From contig WOAB01000501.1 of the NCBI GenBank assembly GCA_027886185.1, forward strand, positions 558,001 to 622,000: DNA of 64,000 nt, in the 5' to 3' direction. Positions 48,170 to 59,836 of the stretch are shown here, piece after piece (within the stretch, counting starts at the first letter, position 1; each line of letters opens with the position of its first letter). Below the pieces are notes generated by a model, which saw nothing but the letters and a program-made list of their open reading frames with translations, was not told where the DNA came from and did not search any database. The translations under genes were made by a program, and so were the position numbers. This DNA comes from Rheum nobile. Taxonomy: Eukaryota > Streptophyta > Magnoliopsida > Caryophyllales > Polygonaceae.

Positions 48170-49375
48170 TCATGTGACAATGATCATTATGGTGTAAAAT
48201 GAGAATGATCCTATAGCCCTTGTATGAAGACAAATTCAAGGGTTTGGATCAAACATTCATTAAAGGGTCATGTGCCATGCACATGACCCCTTGGTCAAAC
48301 TTTCCTTGCCGGTCAACGCCGGCGTTGACCGGTCATTTTTTTTTTTTTTTTTTTTCGGGTCCAAAATTTGTTTTTTTGGGACGGAATTTTCATTTTCTGG
48401 GCCAGAATTTTCTATGCACATTCCTTGCTAAAGTTATGCACATTTCTTCAGAATTTCATGCACTTTTGAAAAAAATAGCAATGCATGTTAAAAACTAAAT
48501 GAATTTCACATCTAATACAAAAATAAATGCACAAGTATATTATTCTATGTGCAGATACATGCAAAAACTCATGCACTTCAATATTCATCCACACACGGTC
48601 TAAAACTCATGCACATTTTCAACACAAACCCGATATATGCACTCATAGTGCAAATTAGGTGCACAAACAAGCCATTATTCATGCACATACACGCATAGAT
48701 GTATGTACTTCACACGTATTGCACTGAATGTGCATAATGTTTGCATTGTATATGCTAGTACAAATCATGTGCATGTACGTACAAACCATTATCCATGCAC
48801 ATACATGCATAGACGTATGCACTTCATACGTAATGGCTTGAATGTGCGTGCAAAATGGCTTGAATGTGCATAATGTTTGCACTAGATGTGCGGGAAAAAT
48901 CTGGACCCCGGAAATAAACATTTTAGGAGAAAAAAAGCTTGAACGGTTAGAAGTGCATGAAATCTTGCGTGAATGTGCATAACTTATACACTAAATGTGC
49001 ATAGAAAATTTTGGGCCGGATACAAAAAAATCGCCCAAAGAAAAAAAAAGTTGGCCCCGTAAAAAAAAGTTGACCGGTTTTACGTCGGTCAAAAGTGCAT
49101 GAAATCATGTTGGAATGTGCATAACTTTTGCAAGGAATGTGCATAGAAAATTTTGGCCCAGAAAATGAAAATTCTGCCCTCAAAAAATAAATTTTGGGCC
49201 CGAAAAAATAAATAAAAACAATCCGGTCAACGCCGGAGACCGACGGTCAATGCCGGAGTTGACCCACTTAAATGAAGTTTTTATCTCTATCCTTGGATGA
49301 ACTTCCATCCAAGAGTGGAGATTCATTCTCATTTTACACCATAAGCCCCATTTTCACTTAATTAAGTCACATTAC
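48170..49375. mobile_element. TGCAT-rich long-TIR element, copy B (complete)
   Basis: Arms of about 300 bp are inverted copies of each other. The left has ATGGTGTAAAATGAGAATGA, GGTCAACGCCGGCGTTGACC and GAATTTCATGCACTTTTG; the right has their mirrors. The centre is full of TGTGCAT and ATGCAC words. Long terminal repeats suggest a Mutator-like or foldback element. I could not find a target duplication, so the borders are approximate. Copy A is at 40206. Confidence 0.7.
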
Positions 49376-50275
49376 ATTTTGCGAAGATGGTAACTTTGAC
49401 GTGCGCTTTGATTTTTCTTGAACATATGTCAATCAATGGGTTCAGCTGGTTGAAGATATTATCATTAGTGTGTGCCAAATGAATTGAAGTAGGTTGTAGT
49501 AGTGATCATTAGGGCAAAAGTCTGGTTCTCCATGGTTCACTTGTGGGCACGATAATGGAGCCATTTCAAGCTTTGAGCCAAAATCAAGCCCATTTAGCTT
49601 TTAACTAGTGTATTTCTGTGTAAAATATGGGTTTTTACGTTTTATATATTGAATTAAAAATATTAATAATTATTGAAATCAATCTATATATTAAAAAATA
49701 GATCTAGATAATATACTCTCTTTCAGATCCAGGAAACAACTCTCAGATATTAAAATCAATTTCGGATCATAAATTTGTATCTCAATCATCCATATAATTA
49801 AGAAATTTTGGATTTGTGCATAATTAGGAAATTTTGGATTTGTAACCTTTGTGATTAACTTGTAATCTTTGTGCTTGATTTGTATTTTAATTAGGAAAAA
49901 ATTAGTGATAGGTTTAGGATAATAATATTTGATTTATAATTAGATTTATTTTAGAAAATTAAAAAAAAACATAAAATGACATGTGACAGTTTTAATGAAA
50001 CAGTGTCATGTAACGATTTTAATAAAGGAGTGTCATGTGGCGTAATTATATTCTTATTAGATATATAGTAGATTTTGTTTATGGCTTAGGAGGAAACTTA
50101 ACAATATATATGATCCTAAGCACGAGGAATTATATTTAGGTATCGTGCACAAAATTAATTTATGGTTTTGTAAACATCCAGATATAATTTGATCGTTATA
50201 AGAAAATCCAATACATATTATCATTTTAACAATAATTTTATATATCAACTCCTTCATCTATACCGCTTACATTAT
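49376..50275. other. AT-rich intergenic DNA
   Basis: Short local duplications occur (GAAATTTTGGATTTGT twice near 49800-49840; GTGTCATGT variants near 49990-50035). No gene is visible. Confidence 0.5.
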
Positions 50276-50470
50276 GGCTCCGTTCGGTTGGGTTGAAATG
50301 GAGGTTGAAGGAGGGGTTGAAGTTGAAGTTGGGGTTGAAGTTGAAGGAAATGGGTAATGTGGGGGGGGGGGGGGGGGGACATTAGGCAAAAATCGGGTTT
50401 AAGTGGTGGTTGAAGTTGAAGCAAAAGTTAAACTTCAACTCCTTCAACTCCATCCTCACCGAACGAGCCC
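50276..50470. mobile_element. Tourist-like MITE (195 bp)
   Basis: The left end GGCTCCGTTCGGTTGGG and the right-end complement GGGCTCGTTCGGTGAGG are flanked by TAT on both sides. The body is GGTTGAAG repeats and a run of about 17 G. It is the same family as the middle layer of the nest at 8606-20098. Confidence 0.75.
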
Positions 50471-50993
50471 TATAAGTATGTTCATCGAACCAACGTACAC
50501 CTCAAACGTAAGTACATCGGTACATACATACATGGAGAGTTAACGGTAATGTGCTATGATTGATGCCATTTTTCTACCGAGAAAAGATTGATGCCAATAT
50601 ATGGAATATTGAAATCGTAGTTTAAAACAAACAAAAATTGTAACATAAGCCTAGCTTTAATTCTTTGAATCAGTAGGGTTGAACCCATTTTTGGGTCGGA
50701 CAATTTTTTAGATAGGAGGGGGAGTTAGTAGATGAATGTATAGTTCCAAGTATAAATTGAAATATGTTGGTCTATGTTGTTGTATAATTCTGTGTCACAA
50801 TAAATGTTGATGACGACGATGGAAACTTGTAACTCCGACGAGCGACGATTCTTCAAATTTCATTTCTGGTGCCTTGCGAATATAGAAAAAGGCCAAATGA
50901 AAGACTTGTTTTCCGTTTCACCTCTAACGTTCAAGTCAGATTTCATCAAATGTAATGGTGGTTAGAGTTTTTAGAATATGAGAATTGAATGAA
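50471..50993. other. Intergenic DNA
   Basis: No gene or bounded repeat is recognised. Confidence 0.45.
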
Positions 50994-51097
50994 TCTTCTA
51001 TAAATATATAAAGTAGATTAAGAGTGTAATTAATATCCAATAAATATGAGAAATTATCTCATATTTTTTGTTAATCTTTCAATACAAACTAAATCAT

Positions 51098-51395
51098 CTA
51101 ATATAGCTCAATGGTTAAAGACACTCTCTTAATACAAGAGGTTTAGGGTTCAATCCTCATTCTTAACAACTTTGTTTTGTTATTTTATCTTTCATTATTT
51201 TTTGTTTATATTAATTAGTTACTCAAATCTGTATATCTATCTATCTATAAGTATATAAAGTAGACAACTCATTTAATGCTTCATAAATTCCATCTCATTT
51301 ATTTTACATTCCACTAGAAGTCAAATATTCTATTTTATCTCAATGGTTTAGTAAAGGGACTTCATAAAACAAAAAATTGAAAGTTCAATTCTTCT
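51098..51395 (+). repeat. Two tRNA-like repeats about 230 bp apart
   Basis: TATAGCTCAATGGTTAAAG (A-box-like) followed by GGGTTCAATCC (B-box-like) lies at 51102-51156. A diverged copy, ATCTCAATGGTTTAG with AAGTTCAATTC, lies at about 51338-51391. Neither folds into a full tRNA. Both follow an ATATAAAGTAGA motif (51007 and 51252), so the pair looks like duplicated 5' regions of one transposon family. Confidence 0.5.
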
Positions 51396-54300
51396 TTGAA
51401 ACAATTTGATTTTCGATATTTTTTCCTAAACCTAAGGAGTTATTTAATTTTTTAAATCAACCACTAAAATCTATAGTATCTCAATAAGTAAACTTAAAAG
51501 TAACATTAAAAAACCGAATAAAGAGAAAACAAACCTAAAAAGGAAATACGAATACATTTATTGTCTTCTTCATACCTAAGAAAACAATGTGAGATTTCTA
51601 CCAAAAAATAGACAATTTGAGGTGGTTTGGTAAATGCAATTGAAAAATTCAAATCACAATTAGAATATATATACTTTTGTTTGTTTTATGGTTTTCTTCA
51701 TGCCTAGCTAACCTTTTTTTTTTTACTACTCATAGTTACATATATAAATAAAAAATCTCTATACAACATAAAAATACATAATTAAATGTAAAACAATATA
51801 TCAAAATTAAGACATTACAAATCCAAATAACATAAATCGAATATAAAAAATTGTATCCACTTGAATACCAAAACAAATATTGTATCCACCTTATTAGGAT
51901 TAAATTACAAATTATTTTAATGTAATAATTTAACTAATCATTTAAAAATTAAAATGCTGCTTACCTCATTCAAATTAAAACATGCTAATATAGTCTTCAT
52001 AAAACTCTCAAATCCATTACCAGCATTCAAACTTAAGCACCTAATTTTAATGCATATATATTGAATTTTTCATACTTATTGTAATGTTTTTTTCCATAAC
52101 TCTAAATGACTACTTTTCAATTTTGACGTTACAAACCCAATTTAGTTCTAAAACCCTTCAATTGTTTTTGTGTAAATCAGAACAATTTATAATATAAAAT
52201 CAATGAATATTGATCAACTATCAAATTCAATATAGGGAGAAAACCAAGTTAATGGAAGATTATTTGGTAGGATAAGTTTGTCGCAAACATTATCTTAGTA
52301 ATGTAACTAATTTGAAAAATGTGTAACATATTCCCTATTAAATTGTCTGTAATAAATAATAATTAATGTGTCACTTGAGAAAAAATATTATCAATAAAAG
52401 TATACATTTTTAGAAGAAGAAATTAAGAAGATGATTAGAACATGAAAAAGTTACCATCGATTACAACATCAAGAAATTGAAAAGTTCATTTATACTAATT
52501 AGTGATATACTTAATAACGTTCGGGTCATTCAAACTCACTCGGACATCAACTTTGACGGGAAAAAATATGTTTAAAAACACTTGCATGGTCGTTTAAACT
52601 CATTTGCACATAGCTTTTATACGGAAATTTATTTTATTTTTGTAAAAAAATGATATCATTTAAGATATTAGATTAAAACATTATTTCAATTTATAATAAT
52701 ATATTTTGTTGTGACCGTTACATCTTATTTACATGTTTCTAATGTCAATTAATCACATTTAAATTATAGATCGTAACTTCTTCTTTTCATATTTCAAATT
52801 CCTAATTGATTAGAGGCTGGTTTAATGTAGATGACAAATGAATGTGACCATAAAGAGAAAGTTAACTCTATATAAAGGCCATACAGATACAAGACATCCA
52901 TTCAAGAAAATAAAAGATCTCTATCCACATCTCAATTTTTGTATGATTTTCTTACACCTTATTCCTATCATTGCTTGGATTAGATTTTTATATGGTTAGT
53001 TTATTGATATCTATTTTACGAGTTGTAAACTTGTAATTGACATTTTCTATGTTTTGTTGTTCCCCATTTTATGAATTGGAATTTGAATTGATATTTGTGT
53101 ATTTTTTGTTTAGTGGCAAGTATAATCTCGATCTCTTGAGCACATTATCACAATCCTCATGGACTACTGATGCTCATTCACATGAGCCAAATTTAAAGCT
53201 TAAGCTATTTTATTATCTATGTTCTTTTTTCCCATAAATTGTTTAGCTTTAGGCCACAATTATAATATTTAATTAATTTTTTTTAATTTTTTTTGTATAA
53301 TAATAACAAAGCCAATTGTTACTACTCTTTAACAACTTTAAAACTAAAAATATACATTTGTCAAATGTAGATTTTTGGGTGATTTTGCATTCCGTGAGGC
53401 CATTTCCTACCGGTATCACAAAGTTGTATATGTGATCAATTGGTAAACTTCTTTTAGTAAAGAAAAGAGCAATATGTTTTTATTTTTAAATGAGAAAGTT
53501 TTAACTAATCGCTGAATTATTTACATGGCTATATACAATAACTATAATTAATTTACTAAAGTAACAGAAATAATTGAGATAATGAGTATATATATGATTA
53601 TCATGGTCGATGATATTGTCCACTACAAATGAAGAGTTATTTTTACAATATACGTACTATAAAAAAGTTAAGTTTAACTTATATTATAATATTATTTAAT
53701 TATCTAAAAAATTTGATGCAAAATAAGAGATTCATTGAATAACATCTTAAGCAATAAGCATTTTTGCTTGTTATATGTTTACTACATACTTTATAGGAGT
53801 ACAAGTTTTTATTCGTATATATACATAATTGACCATCAATGATTGTTATAATATCCTCTATCTTTGTGATTCATTTGTTACTTTTGAAACATGTAATCCC
53901 TTTTCATACATAGATATAAGTAATAAAAACTATGATCATAACTTCTTAACAACATTCTATATGTCAATTAATTGTCGTATAACTTAATTGTTCGATAACC
54001 CTTTCAAATGCATGTTCATATCTACAAAAAAATATTTTGTAAATGATGTGGATAATATGAAGACATAAAAAATCAAATATAATAGATCATAACCTACTAT
54101 TGCTTATTACTATGTACAATCAAAGTGAGATAATGTTATCACGAATAAATAAATTTCTTAGTTTCATACGATATTTGAGATCCATCTAGGAGTTGTAGAT
54201 AATATGTTTTATCTACTTAAAATCGTTTTAAACATGGTGATTGACAAAATAAGAAGGCAACATATTCTAAATTGTTATTTAGTCTCTATAATAACATCTA

Positions 54301-54542
54301 AGTGTGTCTTTGTCCATAAAAATGACAAATTCCCCAACTTAGCTTGGTGAACAAAAGTGAGTTTCTATTTGTGTACCTGCTATACTAAAATGTTCAAATT
54401 TATATGAATGTTTATGTTGTTAAAACTGAAAATATTTAAAATAAAATATTTAGTTTTTTTTTTCTCATTTAAAAACAGAAAAATTTAAAAAAAAATATAT
54501 ATATAACATATGACCCGTGAGTAGCACGAGTATGCCCTCTAG
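51236..54542 (+). mobile_element. Possible non-autonomous Helitron
   Basis: The 3' side has CGTGAGTAGCACG, a short stem-loop about 10 bases before CTAG|T (54539-54543), as in Helitron ends. The 5' side has A|TCTATCTATCTATAAG at 51235/51236, and an alternative A|TCTTCTATAAATATAT at 50993. The 3.3-kb interior is AT-rich without Rep/helicase coding. The 5' border is a guess. Confidence 0.3.
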
Positions 54543-54747
54543 TGAGACCTAATAATTAGGATTACCTTAAAAGTTTAAGGTAATCCTAATTATTAGGTCT
54601 CACTAGAGGGCATACTCATGCTACTCACGGGTCATATGTTATATATATATTTTTTTAATTTTTTCTGTTTTTAAATGAGAAAAAAAACTAAAAATTTTAT
54701 TTTAAATATTTTCAGCTTTAACAACATAAACATTCATATAAATTGGC
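54397..54747. repeat. 350-bp near-perfect palindrome
   Basis: Two arms of about 173 bp meet at a 2-base centre (54572-54573). From the centre outwards they share CCTTAAA/TTTAAGG, AATTATTAGGTCTCACTAGA, CATATGACCCGTGAG and CATTCATATAAAT. Both arms carry the Helitron-like CCCGTGAGTAGCACG end, so the structure is an inverted duplication including flank, not only two element ends. Confidence 0.85.
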
Positions 54748-54790
54748 CGAAAAACCGTGCACTCCTTTTTTTTTAACCTCGCACTCTATA

Positions 54791-55082
54791 TGGGCGGCAC
54801 CTAGTGCAGCCCAAAAAACCCGATTTTCTTGGGCTGCACTATGTGCCGCCCAAGATGGGTTCAAATTTATTTTTTATTAAAATTATGATTTAAATTGAAT
54901 TTTTAAAAACCGATTCAGTGACCCGTGAGTAGCACGGTTCAGCCTAAAATTATGGGCGGCACTATGTGCAGCCCAGAAAACCGGTTCACTAAAACCGGAT
55001 TTCTGGGCGGCACATAGTGCAGCCTAGGGAGTGTACGACTGAAATTTAACGGTCAATTTGGGCTGCACATAGTGCCGCCCAG
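54791..55082 (+). promoter_or_regulatory. Hairpin cluster and TATA region upstream of the MULE gene
   Basis: Five GC-rich hairpins with GGGCGGCA..TGCAGCCC or GGGCTGCA..TGCCGCCC arms lie at 54791-54812, 54829-54853, 54953-54975, 55003-55026 and 55059-55082. CTATATATATGG (55110-55121) lies about 30 bp after the last, and the ATG is at 55201. A CCCGTGAGTAGCACGG word at about 54922 matches the palindrome. Confidence 0.8.
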
Positions 55083-55200
55083 AAATATTCTGTGTGGTCA
55101 TGTGGCCGACTATATATATGGGAGATGTAATAGTATACCACCATTGAAAGATACAACGGGAAAAAAACTTCAAACCCATTGTAATTTTCCGACTATATAT

Positions 55201-58200
55201 ATGTCGTCGTCAAGTGATCCTTTTTGGAGGGGGTTGTTGGAGTCGTCTTTGAGCGCGCCCACGTCTCTAGATGATGAGGATGATTTTCAGTCGCCGATTT
55301 CTCCTCAGTACTTCAAGGTACGTAATATTTTTAATTTTTATTGTATAAAATGATTAGATATTAACTGTACTTAGTCTTTAAAATGTAGACTGTTTAGAAA
55401 TAATGCATAATTTTTGTATATTAATTTGTATAAATTTAATTATTAATTAGTTTCTAATATACTAATTTTTGTATATAAATAGGGTGATTCTAGTGATGAT
55501 GAATTTTTAGCAATTGACTTCTCATCCCATTTTACTACTAATGAGATATTTTCGAGTATGGAGGGATTGAGGCAGTGGGTGCAAAAGGTCGGTTTTAGTC
55601 TTTCTATGGTGATCACTACTAAATCATCAAAGTCTAAAAATATTGTTTTTCATTGTGAGAGATCCGGGTTACCTAGGTCCGGCAAGAAAAAGAAGTTAGT
55701 CGATGGTAAAAAGGTCAGTCCGATACGAGTGAATAAAGCTAGGTCAAAGAAGAAGGGTTGTCTCTTTTTGTTGCATGGTATTTTTAGGGAAAGAAATGTT
55801 ATTAGAGATCCTGAGTGGACCATATCGGTTGTTAGAGGATGCCATAACCATATGCTTTCAACCACCTTGATTGGCCATGCATTTGCTTCCCGACTTACGA
55901 TGGAGCAGCGTAGAAAAGTGATGATTGATACTGCGATGGGTGCAAGACCCAAGGTTATTTCTACACAGATTAGGAATGAATATACGGGTTCAACGGTATC
56001 GAGGAGGCAAGTGTACACTATTAGGGCTAAGGAGATGTTGAAATACTTGGGCAATCTGAATGTGACACAATGGTCATTGGGGTTTTTGAAGGACAAAGGC
56101 TATTTGTTGGACAATGCTACTAAAACGAGGGAAGATGGGAAGGAGGTATTGGCGTGCTTTTTTATTTCTCATCCAGACGCTCGACATTTGTTGTGCATGT
56201 TCCCTAATGTCGTCATCATGGATTCGACGTACAAAACCAACAGGTAAACTGATACTATTAGCATTAACTAATTAAACAACCCTGAAACTATCAAGATTCA
56301 GTTTAACAACAGCTTTACGGATAAGAATATAGTTGGATACAATTCTAGCATAAAACAACTAGCTTTTATCCTAGAATGTAAATCAATTCTCTTCTGCATA
56401 AGACTAGCACAACCAGATACTAGTACGATGCAGTTGCTACTCTGAAATAGATATGCTCAACCAGTAACAATCTAGATCTAGCAATAGATCAATAACAATA
56501 AACCCTAGTTGCGTCCAAATAGAGATTATCAATATCAATCATAAGCAACTTAAGCAAGAGAAATATAAAAACCATGCAATAGATTAAGAACGAGAATCTC
56601 ACAACTTTATCGAAACGAAAGCTTCAGCGTCTGACTAAGCCAGGGAGACTTAGTTCTTCATAACGTAGAAAAGGGAATTAGGGTTCAAGAGAAAAACGAA
56701 GATTGATTGGCAAAAAGCCTTTTCTCTACCCTAATATACTAAAGGAAATAAAATCTAAATTAACCTAAAACGAAATAATAAATCGTAATAAAATAATAAT
56801 AATAATAACAAACTAAAACAGGGAAATTAATCCCGTAAGCATTCTCGGCCTCCAATTCTCGGCGTGGCACGTCCAGCACTCGGCCTCATCCCACGCAGCT
56901 CAGCGGGCGGCCCACTCCAGCAAATGCTTCGCGTGGGCTTCTTCTCTCAGCGTGACATCTCGGCCCAGCATCAACAATTCATTCTCCCGCTTTTTTGGCC
57001 CAACTTCAACCAGCAGCAACACGGCCCACCTCCAATTTGCTTCAATTTCACGCTGATGTCGTGGATGACATCACCTCCAATTTGCTTCAATTCACCAGCT
57101 TCAATTCATTTCGCTGCTTCCAATTTGACGCGGCTTCTCGCGTGGGCCACTTATTCACTTGGGCCTTTATTTAATTCGGCCCATCAATCACGTGGCTTTT
57201 AATTAATTAATTACCAAACTTCGCCCCCACACGCCATGCACATGAATGTGTCTAAATCTATCCGAATGGCACCAATAAAACCTCTAATGACTCTTACTTA
57301 AGCCCTACAAAGTAGTGCTTATCATAAACCTTACTCGTTTTAGTATTATGAGTAGATAATGATATTTTTGGCGGGTTTAAAGTATTTTTTGTGTTGCATT
57401 TATAGGTACGGTATGCCACTGTTCCAGATTATTGGGTTTACTTGCACCAACTTCACATATTGCATTGCTCTTGTGTTCATGGAAAGGGAGACGGCAAGCC
57501 ACTATTCATGGGCATTGACACGATTGAAGTGGTTGTACGGGGGGAAAAGTCCCGTATGCATCATGTCTGATCGAGAGCTAGGACTGATCAAGGCTGCCAA
57601 AATGGTGTTTCCGAAGGTTCGGCATCATTTGTGTCAGGTCCATGTAGACCATAATGTGAAGGCATATGCTAAGTTGATGAAGATTGACGAGAAGAAATTC
57701 TCGGGAAGTGTTCGTCGGGTGATGAGGTCTCACACAAAGGAGGAGTATAGAGAGCGACTTGCTCACTTTAAGGAGATATGGAATGAAGGCCTTGTGAAAT
57801 ATGTCGAGGAAACTTGGTTTAAAGACCATAAGAAAAAGCTAGTTGCGGCATGGTGTGATGATGTTCTCCATTTTGCCACAAGAACATCAAACATGTAACT
57901 TTCATACAAACATTTGCAATCAAATTGGGTTTTAAAATTCCTTTAGTAAATTGTAAACAATTATATTATTTTCAGGGTTGAGGGTCAGCACTCTATGCTT
58001 AAGGACATGATTGAGACATCCGTTGGAGGGTTCGACACAATTGTGCAACACATCGACAACATGTTTGTTGATCAGCATCGGAAGATCCGATTTGAGATGA
58101 CCAAGAACTGCACTGCCTTTCCCATGGAGATAGTAAATGGCCCTGAGTGGGTTAAGGTCTTCTTTAAACGCATCCTTGAAAAGTGCTATGAGAAATGCTT

Positions 58201-59541
58201 GAGAATGTTATATGCCCAAGCTGTGTTAGCAAATGAGGGGAGAATTGGGGACAAATGTGATGATTTTTGGTGGAAGTCCACACTAGGACTGCCTTGCCCA
58301 CACACAATTAAGGTCTATGTGGAGACGGGTTACCCGTTAGTGCCTGAAGAAGTTGATATTTTCTGGAAGCAGATCAGATGGGAAGGGGTGGATGCTAAGG
58401 ATCTTGATGTCGATGATGGTGTTGCAATCACAGCGGATAATGTCACGGTGCAGGACTTCGTTGAAGAGTTCTTATGTGGGAAAGTTGATGGATTTCTGTT
58501 GAAGAAGATGGCGGATAAGTGGCGTGAGTCAACTGACCCTACATCGTGCCAGATTCAAGACCCGCCACGTGGTGAGACCAAGAAGGGGAGGCCTAGGATG
58601 AATGCGAGAAAGACCGACACCAAGAGGAATATGGGTTGGGACGAGCATGTGGATGCAAAAAATAAGAAGATGAAGGAGAAGCAGAATATGAAGAATATGG
58701 ATGAGGAGCTGGGAGTTGAAGAGGAGGATGCGCCTGCAGAGAAAGAGACGACCAATGTGAAATCGTCCGTGGGATCAAGAGCGTCTATGGGATCGAAAGG
58801 ATGTCCTTCTACCGGAAGACCTCGCAGTGGAGTTTCAACAACAAAGGGGAGTGCCACTAAACCTGGAAAGTCAAAATCTGCTTCAAACAAGTCCAAATCG
58901 GGTTCAAGCAAGTCGTTAAAGTATCTCGGCTTCAACTGGGGGCACGAGAATATTGATCATTTCATGCTCGCATACATTTCTAGGGTACAAAGTGTCAAAG
59001 GCGATGGTCATTGCGGGTTTCGTTCCCTTGCCGTTTTGCTAGGTCGTCGAGAAGAGGAGTACGTTGATGTCCGGTTAGAGCTTTCGAAGCATGTCCAGAC
59101 ACATCCAGCCAACTAGGTAGCGATGCTTGGGGAGGAAGAGTTGACAGTGGAAGCATTTGTTAGGAGATTGAATTATATTGCGTCACCGTGCACAACGAAC
59201 TTCTGGTGTATAATGCCTATTACTGGTTTGGTGTTTGCCACGGAACACCAAGTGGCGGTTGTTGTCTTATCATGGTTTGGACCGCACACATGTCTTCTAT
59301 TGTGGGCCCCCCCGGGTGTTGAGACTCCGACAAAGGTTTATGCGATAGCACATGTAGGCAGGAGAGACCATTACGTACCGGTACGTGGAGCGCTACTCTC
59401 TGGTATTTACTTATTCTTTCATAAATTGTTATATAATTTTATCGTTTATGTTTACAGATTTGGCTTGTTAATGATCGTTGTCCAATTCCACCGCCTCCGA
59501 GGCAGTGGCTCATTTACAAGGATCCAAGTGTTGATGGATGA
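55201..59541 (+). pseudogene. MULE transposase with C-terminal OTU protease domain, one in-frame stop
   Basis: Exons 55201-55317, 55483-56243, 57406-57894, 57976-59380 and 59458-59541 join in phase. In order: an acidic Ser-rich start; a FAR1/WRKY-GCM1-like region (WVQKVGFSLSM, FHCERSG, CHNHML); a MULE catalytic core with VVIMDSTYKTNR and VCIMSDRELGLIKA as Asp sites, HHLCQVHVDHNVKAY and NMVEGQHSMLK; a SWIM-like LGLPCPHTIKVY; a Lys/Ser-rich linker; then an OTU cysteine-protease domain with GDGHCGFRSLA (Asp and Cys) and DHYVP (His). TAG at 59114-59116 falls inside the OTU domain after QTHPAN, and the same frame continues. That yields 835 aa if translation stops there. MULE-OTU fusions are known in plant Mutator elements. 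The intron at 56244 is swollen by a solo LTR. Confidence 0.88.
56250..57324 (-). mobile_element. Solo LTR (1,075 bp) in a MULE intron
   Basis: It starts TGATAC, ends GCTTATCA, and is flanked by TAAAC on both sides (56245-56249 and 57325-57329). That is a 5-bp target duplication with TG..CA ends. No internal retrotransposon domains are present, so this is a solo LTR or a small LTR-like element. The opposite strand begins TGATAAGCACTACTTTG, which looks like the sense orientation. It lies one base after the donor GT of the intron, leaving an original intron of about 80 bp. Confidence 0.85.
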
Positions 59542-59836
59542 GATAGTCATGAGCACTTTAAGGATAGGTTCAAGAGTTATGTAGAGGAGCGAGCGGAACA
59601 AGGGCGACCTAACATACTTACCTAGGTTTTTTGGATTGTAATTGACTTTATATATGTTATTGTAATTCATTTTGTGAGAAAGTTTGATTGAGATTGACCG
59701 TATATTGTTTTTATAATCATTTGTTTTTATTTGAATTGGTGCTGATTCAGGAAAATGCAATACGAGACAATAATATTATTTGGAAATCATTAACATTAAA
59801 ACGTACACTAGTTGAACATGAATCATAAAAAGCTAT

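Noticed and set aside
56864..57202. 112-aa plus-strand frame inside the MULE intron
   Set aside because: It lies wholly within the solo LTR. Its Pro/Ser-rich translation matches no domain.
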